Shown: in pieces, positions 9,284-17,231 of the stretch
How positions within the stretch are numbered: the first letter of the stretch is position 1
Layout of the letters: every line of letters begins with the position of its first letter
DNA from: DATKHR01 sp035939575
Lineage (GTDB): Bacteria; Acidobacteriota; Vicinamibacteria; Vicinamibacterales; CAVVIG01
DNA length: 64,000 bases
Assembly (NCBI GenBank): GCA_035939575.1
Contig: DASZFS010000049.1
Location: 23,950-87,949 of the forward strand
Reading direction: 5' to 3'
Translations under genes and position numbers: made by a program
The notes under the pieces: generated by a model
What the model saw: the letters and a program-made list of their open reading frames with translations, nothing else
Database searches by the model: none
What the model was told of the DNA's origin: nothing

Positions 9284-10195
9284 ATGGACGCACAGCGCAC
9301 ACTTCGCCGTCAAATATCCTGCGTCGGAATCGGTCTTCACTCCGGCAACAAGGTCAATCTTTCACTCAAGCCGGCGCCGGTGGATTTCGGCGTTCGCTTC
9401 CGCCGGACCGATCTCGGGGATCACGAGGTTCCCGCGACCGTGCACAACCTGGCCGGCATTCAGCTGGCGACCGGGCTGTCGCGCAACGAGGTGTCGGTGG
9501 AAACGGTCGAGCACCTGCTCGCCGCGCTGACGTCGGTCGGCGTGGACAACGTGCTCGTGGAGCTGAATTCGCCCGAAGTACCAATCATGGATGGCAGCGC
9601 GGCGCCGTTCATTTATCTGATTCACGAAGCGGGCGTCAAGCGGCTGCAGGCGGCGCGGAAGTATCTGAAGATCGTGCGGCCGATTGCGATCTCGCGCGGC
9701 GACAAGCGAATTGCGCTGTATCCGTCCGACCACTTCAAGGTGACCTACAGCATCAGCTACGATCACCCCCTCCTTCGGCACCAGTCACGCACCCTGCGCA
9801 TCACCGAGGAGTCGTTCGTCGAGGACGTCGCCCCTGCGCGGACCTTCACGTTCCTGAAGGACGTGGAGATGATGCGCCAGAACGGCCTCGCGCTCGGCGG
9901 CTCGCTCGAGAACGCCATCGTGCTCGGCGAAACCGGCATCCTCAACAACGCGCTGCGCTTCGAGGACGAGTTCGTGCGCCACAAGATACTGGACGCGATC
10001 GGGGATCTGGCGCTCGTTGGATACCCGGTGATTGGCCACCTGGTCGCCCACCGCGCCGGCCACGCGCTGCACACGGAGTTCGCCGCGAAGATTCTCGAGG
10101 AAACGCAGGCCTGGCGGCTCGTGGAGGCCCCGGTCGACACCATCGTGTCGCTGCCGGTCGGAGTCAAGGACGCGGCCCCGCGACTGGCGAACTGA
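9284..10195 (+). CDS. lpxC: LpxC, UDP-3-O-acyl-N-acetylglucosamine deacetylase
   Basis: This 303-aa zinc amidase performs the committed step of lipid A synthesis. It shows GIGLHSG at the N-terminus, the zinc motif ETVEHLLAAL, PIMDGSAAPF, and the C-terminal zinc/catalytic region RHKILDAIGDLAL...GHLVAHRAGHALH. The ATG at 9284 follows a GAGAGG Shine-Dalgarno; a TTG 15 nt upstream is unlikely. Its presence indicates a lipopolysaccharide outer membrane. The 207-nt gap after uvrA holds no recognisable gene. Confidence 0.97.
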   Translation: MDAQRTLRRQISCVGIGLHSGNKVNLSLKPAPVDFGVRFRRTDLGDHEVPATVHNLAGIQLATGLSRNEVSVETVEHLLAALTSVGVDNVLVELNSPEVPIMDGSAAPFIYLIHEAGVKRLQAARKYLKIVRPIAISRGDKRIALYPSDHFKVTYSISYDHPLLRHQSRTLRITEESFVEDVAPARTFTFLKDVEMMRQNGLALGGSLENAIVLGETGILNNALRFEDEFVRHKILDAIGDLALVGYPVIGHLVAHRAGHALHTEFAAKILEETQAWRLVEAPVDTIVSLPVGVKDAAPRLAN

Positions 10196-10196
10196 C

Positions 10197-11558
10197 TTAC
10201 CTGACGAGCAGCGTCTTCAGCGTCGTCTTCGAGCCGCAGCGCTCGAACCAGTCGATCCCCTCGCTGACCAGATCGAACTTCAACGTGTAGCGCCCGGCCT
10301 GGCCGGGCGCGGCGAGGTCGATCGCCACGTCGGCGCTCGATCCCGGGTGGAGCGCTGCGGGCAGCCACGCCCGCGCGTAGTCGCGGTCGAGCAGCTCGCC
10401 GTCCGGCGCGCAGAGTTGGGCCCCCAGGCGAACCAGCCGGCGCCCGTAGGTTGCCTGCGCCGGAAAGGCGCGCGTCGAGAGATTATGGACACGCGTCCGC
10501 ACGTGGAGCGGGCGGCCGGCGCGCGCGATCAGCGGGACGCCGGGCACCAACGTGCGCACGTCGATGCGCGCGCTGGGCGTCGCGCCCGGAATGGCGTTGC
10601 CGAGGTTGTTGTCGTCCCACACCTCGTGCCGGATCGCCTCGAGATCCGGGGAGCCCGGAACGAAGCGCCGCGAATAGGCATCTTCGGGATGATCCGTCAG
10701 CTCCCAGCAGAGGCGATCGACGCCCGCCTCCGCCGCCAGCTCACGCGCCCGCGTCATCTCGGCGTCACTGTCGTTCCACTTGAAGAGGATGTAGCGCCAG
10801 TTGAGAAACGGGAGGTCGCGGCCCGATCTGCGCTTCTCGTCGGCCATCGCGCGCAGGGTGGCGAGCGCGACGTCGAAGCGGCCGCGCCGCCGGTACAACG
10901 CGTAGCTCTCCGCGGTCGCGCCGTCCAGTGAGAAGGTGACCTCGTCGATCCCGGAGTGCACCAGCCGGCGCGCCTGCGGATCGGAGAGCGCCAGGCCGTT
11001 GGTGCTGGTGTAGAGGTAGATGTGGGGAAAGCGCGACTTGATGTACTCGCACATCTCCACGGCGCGCTTGTGCAGGAACGCCTCGCCGTAGTTGAAGAAG
11101 TCGATGCGCACGAGCGATGGACCCGCTTCGTCCACGACGCGGCAGAAGAGATCGAAGTCGAGCATGCCGGCCTGCCGTGTCCTGGTGATGCCGGTTTCCG
11201 GCGCGCAGCAGGCCTCCGCGCACGAGATATTGCAGGCCGCCGTGCACTCGATGTACATGCGCGACGGGAGGGGGCCGGCGTCGAGCGCGCGCGCGGCGGG
11301 ACTCTCGTCCTTCTTGAGGGGGAGCTTCAGGGGGCAGTCGCCGCAGAACCTCGAGCCGCCGGTGTTCAGGTCCTGGCGCAGCCCGGAGACGACCGGACCT
11401 GTCCAGACGTCGTGCACCGACGCCGCCCGGACGTCACCGAGAACGCGATGCCCGTAGGGATCCGCGCACCCGCACACGATCCTCCCGTCGCAGAGCATGA
11501 CCAGCGTGCTCCACGGCCATGAGCACTGGAATCGCGTCGCCAGGAAATTCAGAGACAT
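10197..11558 (-). CDS. Radical SAM/SPASM protein with C-terminal beta-sandwich domain
   Basis: This is a 453-aa protein. Residues 1-80 hold a Cys-rich SPASM-like segment (Cys 23, 29, 31, 72, 75) that, unusually, precedes the radical SAM domain. The cluster site IECTAACNISCAEACC (about 103-118) reads CX3CX3C rather than the canonical CX3CX2C. The rSAM barrel continues with FFNYGEAFLH and YTSTNGLALSD. From about residue 330 there is an Ig-like beta-sandwich ending RYTLKFDLVSEGIDWFE, a module often attached to glycosyltransferases. It is last in the minus-strand unit with sigma factor, STAS and 88-aa genes. Substrate unknown. Confidence 0.8.
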   Translation of the reverse strand: MSLNFLATRFQCSWPWSTLVMLCDGRIVCGCADPYGHRVLGDVRAASVHDVWTGPVVSGLRQDLNTGGSRFCGDCPLKLPLKKDESPAARALDAGPLPSRMYIECTAACNISCAEACCAPETGITRTRQAGMLDFDLFCRVVDEAGPSLVRIDFFNYGEAFLHKRAVEMCEYIKSRFPHIYLYTSTNGLALSDPQARRLVHSGIDEVTFSLDGATAESYALYRRRGRFDVALATLRAMADEKRRSGRDLPFLNWRYILFKWNDSDAEMTRARELAAEAGVDRLCWELTDHPEDAYSRRFVPGSPDLEAIRHEVWDDNNLGNAIPGATPSARIDVRTLVPGVPLIARAGRPLHVRTRVHNLSTRAFPAQATYGRRLVRLGAQLCAPDGELLDRDYARAWLPAALHPGSSADVAIDLAAPGQAGRYTLKFDLVSEGIDWFERCGSKTTLKTLLVR

Positions 11559-11566
11559 TCATTTCT

Positions 11567-11833
11567 TCATTTCTTCGTGAGCTTCTTCATGTACGCCTCG
11601 AGCTTGTCGTTCTCGTATTTCACCGTGCTCAGAAACAGGCTCTCGGCGAGATAGGTCCGCCGCTCCTGATCGTCCATCTGGTCGATCAGGTGGTGAATCT
11701 CCTTCACCATGTCGTCGAACGAGCGCTCGAGCTCGCGCCTGGCGGTCACCTCCTGGTAGAGCGCTTCCATCACGGAAAGCAGGTCCCCGTCGAGCGAGAT
11801 CGGCGCGCCGCTGGTGGTTTTGATGGTGCGCAT
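11567..11833 (-). CDS. Small predicted helical protein of unknown function
   Basis: This 88-aa protein is charged and predicted helical (EALYQEV, RRELERSFDDMVKEIHHLIDQM), with a Lys-rich C-terminus and no membrane segment. Its ATG lies 1 nt after the STAS gene stop and its own stop is 8 nt before the radical SAM start, so it is almost certainly co-expressed with both. No family was recognised. A partner or scaffold role in the sigma/STAS circuit is only inference from position. Confidence 0.6.
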   Translation of the reverse strand: MRTIKTTSGAPISLDGDLLSVMEALYQEVTARRELERSFDDMVKEIHHLIDQMDDQERRTYLAESLFLSTVKYENDKLEAYMKKLTKK

Positions 11834-11834
11834 C

Positions 11835-12176
11835 TTAGGCCCCGAAGCTCTTGACCGCGCTCGGTTCGTCCGCGTGTATCTCGATGAAATTCTGCGCGCC
11901 GGTCATCGTCAACATCGTCTCGACGCGCTTCTGAACACCCGACAGCTTCAGGTGCCCGCCGGCCGTGTGGACCTGGCGGTACAGGTCCATGAGACAGCCG
12001 ATCGTGGCGCTGTCGACGTAGGTGACCGGCGTCATGTCGATGAGGATCTCGTGCTGTCCCGAGGCGACGAGGCCGCCGACGGCGCTCGAGAAATCACCCA
12101 GGATTGGATACATCAGGCGCGTTTCTCCCACACGGACGATTGAGACGCCGCCCCGTTGTTCGGTTTTCACATTCAT
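11835..12176 (-). CDS. STAS-domain anti-sigma factor antagonist
   Basis: This 113-aa SpoIIAA/RsbV-like protein has the hallmark VTYVDSATIG; Ser56 after the Asp is the position phosphorylated in characterised relatives. The family releases sigma factors by binding an anti-sigma kinase when unphosphorylated. Its ATG overlaps the sigma factor TGA by one base (TGATG), implying translational coupling. No SpoIIAB/RsbW-type kinase is seen in the window, but a PP2C phosphatase lies at 14.7 kb. The open frame extends upstream inside the sigma gene, but homology starts at this ATG. Confidence 0.88.
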   Translation of the reverse strand: MNVKTEQRGGVSIVRVGETRLMYPILGDFSSAVGGLVASGQHEILIDMTPVTYVDSATIGCLMDLYRQVHTAGGHLKLSGVQKRVETMLTMTGAQNFIEIHADEPSAVKSFGA

Positions 12177-12793
12177 CAGTAGGCTCCCGTGCGTTTGATG
12201 ACCGCGCCGGTCGGGCTGTACTCGTCGCCGCGCAGCTTCCGAATCTGCCGGGCGAGCTCGGTGCGTCCGCGGTTGATGCGCGACTTGACGGTGCCCTCGG
12301 GCAGGCGCAACCGGTCCGCGATCTCCTGGTATGACAGCTCCTGAATGTCGCGCAGGAGCACGGCCGTCCGCAGCGTCTCGGGCAGCGCCGCCAGCGCCTG
12401 CCGGAGCAGGAGGACGCGGTCGCGCTGCTCGAGCGCCGCCACCGGGCCGGCTTCGGCGGCGGCCGGCGCCAGTTCGCCGGCGTCGACGTCGCGGTCGATG
12501 GTCTCGCGCTCCTTGCGGACGCTGCGGTAGTGATCGATGCACAGGTTGCGGCTGATGCTGATCAGCCACGTCTGAAAGTTCGCGCGCCGGTCGAAGGTGT
12601 CGAGCGACTTGAAGATCTTCAGGAAGATATCCTGCGTGAGGTCTTCTGCCTCGTCGTGTTTGCCGACGAACTTGTAAGCGACGTTGAACACCTTGCGCCA
12701 GTACTGCCTGACGATCTGCTCCCAGGCGAGCTGATCGCCGGTGAGACAGCGTTGAATGAGCGACTCGATGACGTCCGGCGAATCCGACGGCAT
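12176..12793 (-). CDS. ECF (RpoE-type) RNA polymerase sigma factor
   Basis: This 205-aa group 4 sigma factor has region 2 (DEAEDLTQDIFLKIF, FQTWLISISRNLCIDHYR), recognising the -10, and region 4 (ALPETLRTAVLLRDIQELSYQEIADRLRLPEGTVKSRINRGR), recognising the -35. The ATG at 12793 was chosen; a GTG at 12820 would add nine residues and leave one base to the divergent lysA start. It heads the minus-strand unit of sigma, STAS, 88-aa protein and radical SAM protein. No transmembrane anti-sigma factor follows, which is unusual for an ECF sigma. Confidence 0.92.
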   Translation of the reverse strand: MPSDSPDVIESLIQRCLTGDQLAWEQIVRQYWRKVFNVAYKFVGKHDEAEDLTQDIFLKIFKSLDTFDRRANFQTWLISISRNLCIDHYRSVRKERETIDRDVDAGELAPAAAEAGPVAALEQRDRVLLLRQALAALPETLRTAVLLRDIQELSYQEIADRLRLPEGTVKSRINRGRTELARQIRKLRGDEYSPTGAVIKRTGAY

Positions 12794-12821
12794 GAAGGAT
12801 TGAGTAGAATAGCGTATCACG

Positions 12822-14072
12822 TTGCTACACGCATCAGGCTTCTGGCGAAGATCTCACGAGCTCGTCTGCGACGGCGTGCCCCTGGCGCCAATCGCCGCGG
12901 CGGAGGGCACGCCGCTGTATGTCTACAGCGCGGAGCTGCTCCGCGAGCGCTATCGCGATCTCGATGCTGCGTTCGCGGGCTATCCACACGCGATTCACTA
13001 CGCGCTCAAGGCGAACTCCACGCTCGCCCTGGCGCGCGTGCTTCGCGCGCTCGGCAGCGCCGCCGACGCGAACTCGGTGTGGGAGATCGAGGTCGCCCGC
13101 CGCGCGGGATTCGCGCCACACGAGATCGTCTTCACCGGCGTCGGCAAGTCGCCCGCCGAGCTCGAGTGCGCGCTCGCCATGGACGTGAAGGCGATCAACG
13201 TCGAATCGGCCGGCGAGCTGGCGCGCGTCGAGGCCATTGCCGCCCGGATGCATCGCGTGGCCCGCGTGGCGGTCCGTGTGAACCCGGACATCGACGCACG
13301 GAGCCATCCCCATATCTCCACGGGCCTCAAGATCAACAAGTTCGGCGTGCCGCTCGAGACGGCGCGGGCGCTCGTCGCATCGGTGGCGGATCGTCCGGCG
13401 TTGAACCTGGTTGCGATCCACGTGCATGTGGGATCGCAAGTGACCAGCCTGGAACCGCTCCGCCGCGCTGCCGCGTTCGCCGCGACGCTGAGCCGCGAGC
13501 TCGCCGACCGTGGCGCGGCGCTCGAGTACATCGACCTGGGCGGCGGCCTGGGCGTCTCCTACGACGGATCGCCGGTCCCGACGCCGGCCGAGTACGTCAG
13601 GGCGCTGATAGACGAAGTCCGGGCCACCTCGCTGCCGATCGTGCTCGAGCCCGGCCGAACGCTGGTGGCTCCGGCGGGCGTGCTGCTGGCGCGGGTCGTG
13701 GACGTGAAGCCGCGAAACGGGGTGAGCGACTTCGCGATCCTCGACGCCGGCATGACCGAGCTGATGCGCCCCGCCTTGTACGGCGCCTATCACGAGATCG
13801 AGCCGGTGGCGCCACGTGCCGGTGCGGCGCGGCAGTACGAGATCGTCGGCCCGGTCTGCGAGAGCAGCGACGTGCTGGGCCGCGACCGCACGCTCGCGCC
13901 GCTCGAAGTCGGGGATCTGCTGGCGATCCGCGACGCCGGCGCCTATGGTGCGGCGATGGCGTCCAACTACAACCGTCGACCGCTGCCGGCGGAAGTGCTG
14001 GTGGACGCGGGCGCCTGGCGCGTGATCCGTCGCCGGCAGACCGTCGACGACATGCTCGAGTTGGAGTCATGA
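12822..14072 (+). CDS. lysA: LysA, diaminopimelate decarboxylase
   Basis: This 416-aa fold-III PLP enzyme converts meso-diaminopimelate to lysine. Visible features are GTPLYVYS, the PLP-lysine region HYALKANST, HVHVGSQV, IDLGGGLGV, EPGRTLV, and the substrate-site segment GPVCESSDVLGRDR. The only reasonable start is TTG at 12822, one base from the alternative GTG of the divergent sigma gene, so the two genes probably share overlapping control sequences. tmk follows closely. Confidence 0.95.
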   Translation: MLHASGFWRRSHELVCDGVPLAPIAAAEGTPLYVYSAELLRERYRDLDAAFAGYPHAIHYALKANSTLALARVLRALGSAADANSVWEIEVARRAGFAPHEIVFTGVGKSPAELECALAMDVKAINVESAGELARVEAIAARMHRVARVAVRVNPDIDARSHPHISTGLKINKFGVPLETARALVASVADRPALNLVAIHVHVGSQVTSLEPLRRAAAFAATLSRELADRGAALEYIDLGGGLGVSYDGSPVPTPAEYVRALIDEVRATSLPIVLEPGRTLVAPAGVLLARVVDVKPRNGVSDFAILDAGMTELMRPALYGAYHEIEPVAPRAGAARQYEIVGPVCESSDVLGRDRTLAPLEVGDLLAIRDAGAYGAAMASNYNRRPLPAEVLVDAGAWRVIRRRQTVDDMLELES

Positions 14073-14100
14073 GCTCGACGAGCTCGACGAGCTCCAAGGG
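14073..14100. repeat. tandem GAGCTCGAC repeat between lysA and tmk
   Basis: Three tandem GAGCTCGAC-type units, each containing the palindrome GAGCTC, fill the short gap after lysA. Function unknown. Confidence 0.5.
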
Positions 14101-14112
14101 GCCGGTCGAGTG

Positions 14113-14700
14113 ATGAGCGCAGGCATGCTCATCGCGTTCGAGGGCCTGGACCAGAGCGGCAAGCAGACGCAAGCCGAGCGGCTCCGCGACGCCTTGAAGG
14201 CGGAAGGACACCGATCGCGGCTGGTGTCGTTTCCCGACTACGGTACGTCAATCGGCGAAGAGATCGCCCGCGCGCTGCAGGGAGAGCGCGAGTACGGCGC
14301 CGACGTGATGCAGTTCCTGTACGTCGCCAACCGCTACGAGCGCAAGCCGGACCTCCAACGGTGGCTCGATGGCGGTCTGATTCTCGTGTGCGACCGGTAC
14401 ATGGCGTCGAGCATTGCCTACGGCGAGGCGTGCGGCCTGGATCCCGCCTGGCTGGCGGAGATGCAGAAGTTCCTGCCTGCGCCGGCCCTCACGATACTGC
14501 TCGACATCGCCCCGGAGACCGCGGTCACGCGGAAGGCGGTCGACCGTGATCGATACGAGCGCGATCTCGCGATGCAGGCGCGCGTCCGCGAGAGCTACCA
14601 CCGGCAGGCGCAGGCGGGGGGCTGGACTGTGCTCGACGGCGAGCGGACGAAAGACGCGATCGCAGCCGACGTCTTCGCCGCCGCCACCCGTATCCTCTAG
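14113..14700 (+). CDS. tmk: Thymidylate kinase
   Basis: This 195-aa P-loop kinase phosphorylates dTMP to dTDP. The P-loop FEGLDQSGKQTQ replaces the common FEGxDGxGK(S/T), so Gln follows the catalytic Lys, as in a subset of tmk proteins. VCDRYMASSIAYGEACGLD is the dTMP-binding DR(Y) motif, and RDRYERD marks the lid. Starts at 14110 (GTG), 14113 (ATG) and 14125 (ATG) are all possible; homology begins near MLIAFEG. It lies downstream of lysA in the same direction. Confidence 0.92.
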   Translation: MSAGMLIAFEGLDQSGKQTQAERLRDALKAEGHRSRLVSFPDYGTSIGEEIARALQGEREYGADVMQFLYVANRYERKPDLQRWLDGGLILVCDRYMASSIAYGEACGLDPAWLAEMQKFLPAPALTILLDIAPETAVTRKAVDRDRYERDLAMQARVRESYHRQAQAGGWTVLDGERTKDAIAADVFAAATRIL

Positions 14701-14736
14701 GCCACCCGACCTCCGCCTCTGATACCCTGACCGCGC

Positions 14737-16122
14737 ATGGACGCGACGCAATTCGCCGCAATCTGGATCGGCGTCACGCTGATCGGCGCCGGGGCGCTGG
14801 CGGTGGCTGCCTGGGTGCTGCGGGGGCGGCGCGACGGTCTGGTCCTGCTGTCGCTCGGCGCCTGCTGCGTGCTGTACGGCCTTCGATTGCTCGCATTTCA
14901 GCCGCCGGTTCGGGCCGCGCTCGGCGGCAACCTGCGGGGCTGGCGGTACTTTCTCCAGTTTGCGACGTACGCCATCAACGTGCCCGCGATGCTGTTCTTC
15001 GTCGGCGTGCTCGGAGCCGGCTGGCGGCGTACGCTGCACGGGGTCGTCGCCGGCCAGGCCTTGTACGCCGCGGCGGCGATCGCCATCGATCTGGCCGCCG
15101 GGCGTCCTGGCGCGGCGAACGGACCGAACAGCGCGATCGTGCTCCTCGGCTTTGCAATCGGTGTCGCGAATTTCGTCTATCGCTACCGCCGGGGCCAGCG
15201 GAGCACGCTCTTGACCGATCCGGTCGTGATGGTCGGCGCGGTGGTGTTCCTGATCTTCGTCGCCAACGAGAACCTGGGGCCCCTGGTCGCCCCGGATCTC
15301 AATCTGGAACCGCTGGGTGTGTTGGTGTTCATGCTGTGTCTGGGGTACGCGGTCGTTCGATCGGTCGTCCGGAACGAGGCGGAATTCGTGAGCGTGCAGC
15401 GTGAGCTCGACACCGCCCGGCGCATTCAATCGTCGCTGCTTCCGCGGAACATGCCGTCGGTTGCCGGCATCGACCTGGCCGTGCGCTATGTACCCATGAC
15501 GGCCGTCGCGGGCGATTTCTACGATGTCATTCAGGTGGGTCCCACCGCCGTCGGCGTGCTGGTCGCTGACGTGTCCGGCCACGGCATTCCGGCGGCCCTC
15601 GTCGCATCGATGGTGAAGGTCGCGTTTGGGGCGCAGTCAGCCCACGCGGCCGATCCCGCGGCCGTCCTCTCATCGATGAATCGGATTCTCTGTCGTCATC
15701 TCGAGCATGCGTACGTGACGGCCGTGTATGCGGTCATCGATGCCGCCGGGCGCGGGATCACGCTCGCGCGCGCCGGGCATCCGCCGCCGCTCCTCCAGCG
15801 CGTCGGGGAGCCGATTCAGAGGATCGACGATGCCGGCGGTCTGATTCTCGGCTTCGTTCAGGAGGCCGGCTACACCAACACGTGCATTCACGGACTCCGG
15901 AGCGGCGATCGATTGCTCCTGTACACCGACGGTGTTCTCGAAGCACGCGATCGCACGGGGCAGTTCTTCGACGAGGAACGGACGGCTCGCTGGCTGTCCA
16001 CGAATCAGGGATCGAGTGCCGACGAGGTTGCTCAGGCCGCGCTGGTGGATCTCACGCGGTGGAGCGGCGCCGCCCGGTTCGACGACGACGTGACGTTCGT
16101 GCTGGTCGAAACCACAGGGTAG
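14737..16122 (+). CDS. Membrane-anchored PP2C (SpoIIE/RsbU-type) serine phosphatase
   Basis: This is a 461-aa protein. The N-terminal 200 residues contain about six hydrophobic segments. A short helical linker (SVQRELDTARRIQSSLLP) leads to the SpoIIE-type phosphatase: AVRYVPMTAVAGDFYDV, VGVLVADVSGHGIPAAL, LLLYTDGVLEAR and DDDVTFVLVE give the metal-binding Asp set. Such enzymes dephosphorylate STAS anti-anti-sigma factors. The STAS gene at 11.8 kb is a plausible substrate, though transcribed separately. Confidence 0.9.
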   Translation: MDATQFAAIWIGVTLIGAGALAVAAWVLRGRRDGLVLLSLGACCVLYGLRLLAFQPPVRAALGGNLRGWRYFLQFATYAINVPAMLFFVGVLGAGWRRTLHGVVAGQALYAAAAIAIDLAAGRPGAANGPNSAIVLLGFAIGVANFVYRYRRGQRSTLLTDPVVMVGAVVFLIFVANENLGPLVAPDLNLEPLGVLVFMLCLGYAVVRSVVRNEAEFVSVQRELDTARRIQSSLLPRNMPSVAGIDLAVRYVPMTAVAGDFYDVIQVGPTAVGVLVADVSGHGIPAALVASMVKVAFGAQSAHAADPAAVLSSMNRILCRHLEHAYVTAVYAVIDAAGRGITLARAGHPPPLLQRVGEPIQRIDDAGGLILGFVQEAGYTNTCIHGLRSGDRLLLYTDGVLEARDRTGQFFDEERTARWLSTNQGSSADEVAQAALVDLTRWSGAARFDDDVTFVLVETTG

Positions 16123-16140
16123 TGGCTCGTCCGCGACACG

Positions 16141-16521
16141 TCAGCCGGCGGGCGACACCTCGACGCGCTCCGCGTTGCCCCACAGGCGTTCCAGGCTGTA
16201 GAACATCCGCGTCTCCGGCGCGAAGACGTGCACGATGAAATCGAAATAGTCGAGCAGGATCCATTCCGCGCGCTTGTAGCCCTCGACGTGGGCGGGTTTG
16301 ACTCCTTCGACCGCCAGCGCCTCGGTCACCGCGTCGGCGATCGCGCGCACCTGCCGCGGATTCGTCCCGGAGCAGACCACGAAGTAGTCGGTGAATCCCG
16401 CCGCGGATCGAAGGTCGAGGACGACGAGTTCCTCGGCTTTTTTGTCTTCAGCCGCGCGGACCGCGCGGTCGATCTGAGCGGGGAGGCGGCCTGTTTTCCT
16501 GCGCTTGTCAGTCTTGGCCAT
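16141..16521 (-). CDS. rsfS: RsfS, ribosomal silencing factor
   Basis: This 126-aa protein binds L14 and blocks subunit joining when nutrients fall. Family motifs are EELVVLDLRSAAGFTDYFVVCSG, RQVRAIADAV, and EGYKRAEWILLDYFDFIVHVF. The ATG overlaps the nadD stop by 14 nt and nadD-rsfS is a widely conserved order. It is the last gene of the rplU-rpmA-obgE-nadD-rsfS operon. Confidence 0.95.
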   Translation of the reverse strand: MAKTDKRRKTGRLPAQIDRAVRAAEDKKAEELVVLDLRSAAGFTDYFVVCSGTNPRQVRAIADAVTEALAVEGVKPAHVEGYKRAEWILLDYFDFIVHVFAPETRMFYSLERLWGNAERVEVSPAG

Positions 16522-17227
16522 GCAACCTGCCTGCCTGGGTCGTCTCGGCCGCGTCCGACCCTCGTCGTCCGGGCGTCATCGAGGTGTAGAGACCATGCTG
16601 CTCAATATGCTGCTCGACGGTCGACGGCACGAGCCCGGCGATCGATTGTCCCGCCTCGCAGCGCTGCCGGATCGCCGTGGATGACACGTCGGCGGTCGGC
16701 GCGTCGACCAGGATGATCAGCGGCTCGATTTGCGAGATCGCATCGACGGGTGGACGAACCATGCGGTCGGCGAGGCGCGGGAGGCTTCGAGGCAGCGAAT
16801 CCACCGGCGAGCCCGGACGCGAGACGACGACGAAATGCGCGTCGTTGAAGAAGTTCGGAAAGTCGCGCCAGCTCCGGATGTCGGCGAAGGCGTCGGCGCC
16901 CAGCACGAAAAACAGCTCGCACGGCGCGTAGCCACGCTCGAGGAATCTCTTGAGCGTCACCGATGTGTACGACGGCGCGGGTGTCCGCAGCTCGAGGTCG
17001 GTGGCTCTCCAGCGCTCGCGTCCGCGGACCGCCATGGACACCATGGCGAAGCGGTGGAAGGCCGAGGCGAACGGCTCGCGTCGATGCGGGGGGACATGCG
17101 CCGTGACAACGAACAGGCGCTGCAGGTCCAACGCCTGCACGGCGGCGTCGCCGATGTCGAGGTGCCCGTTGTGGACCGGATCGAATGTGCCACCGAGGAT
17201 GCCGATGCGCCGAGGGTTGGGGCGCAC
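16508..17227 (-). CDS. nadD: NadD, nicotinate-nucleotide adenylyltransferase
   Basis: This 239-aa enzyme makes deamido-NAD from nicotinate mononucleotide and ATP. It shows the nucleotidyltransferase motif GILGGTFDPVHNGHL, VVTAHVPPHR, FFVLGADAFADIRSW, and the C-terminal SSTAIRQR. The open frame extends into obgE, but homology begins at a GTG at 17227, four bases after the obgE stop. The C-terminus has an extra tail after EQHGLY, probably tolerated because of the overlap with rsfS. Confidence 0.93.
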   Translation of the reverse strand: MRPNPRRIGILGGTFDPVHNGHLDIGDAAVQALDLQRLFVVTAHVPPHRREPFASAFHRFAMVSMAVRGRERWRATDLELRTPAPSYTSVTLKRFLERGYAPCELFFVLGADAFADIRSWRDFPNFFNDAHFVVVSRPGSPVDSLPRSLPRLADRMVRPPVDAISQIEPLIILVDAPTADVSSTAIRQRCEAGQSIAGLVPSTVEQHIEQHGLYTSMTPGRRGSDAAETTQAGRLHGQD

Positions 17228-17231
17228 GCGA

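Noticed and set aside
12530..14113. 527-aa open frame overlapping lysA
   Set aside because: Arg-rich shadow with no domain; lysA motifs lie in the other frame.
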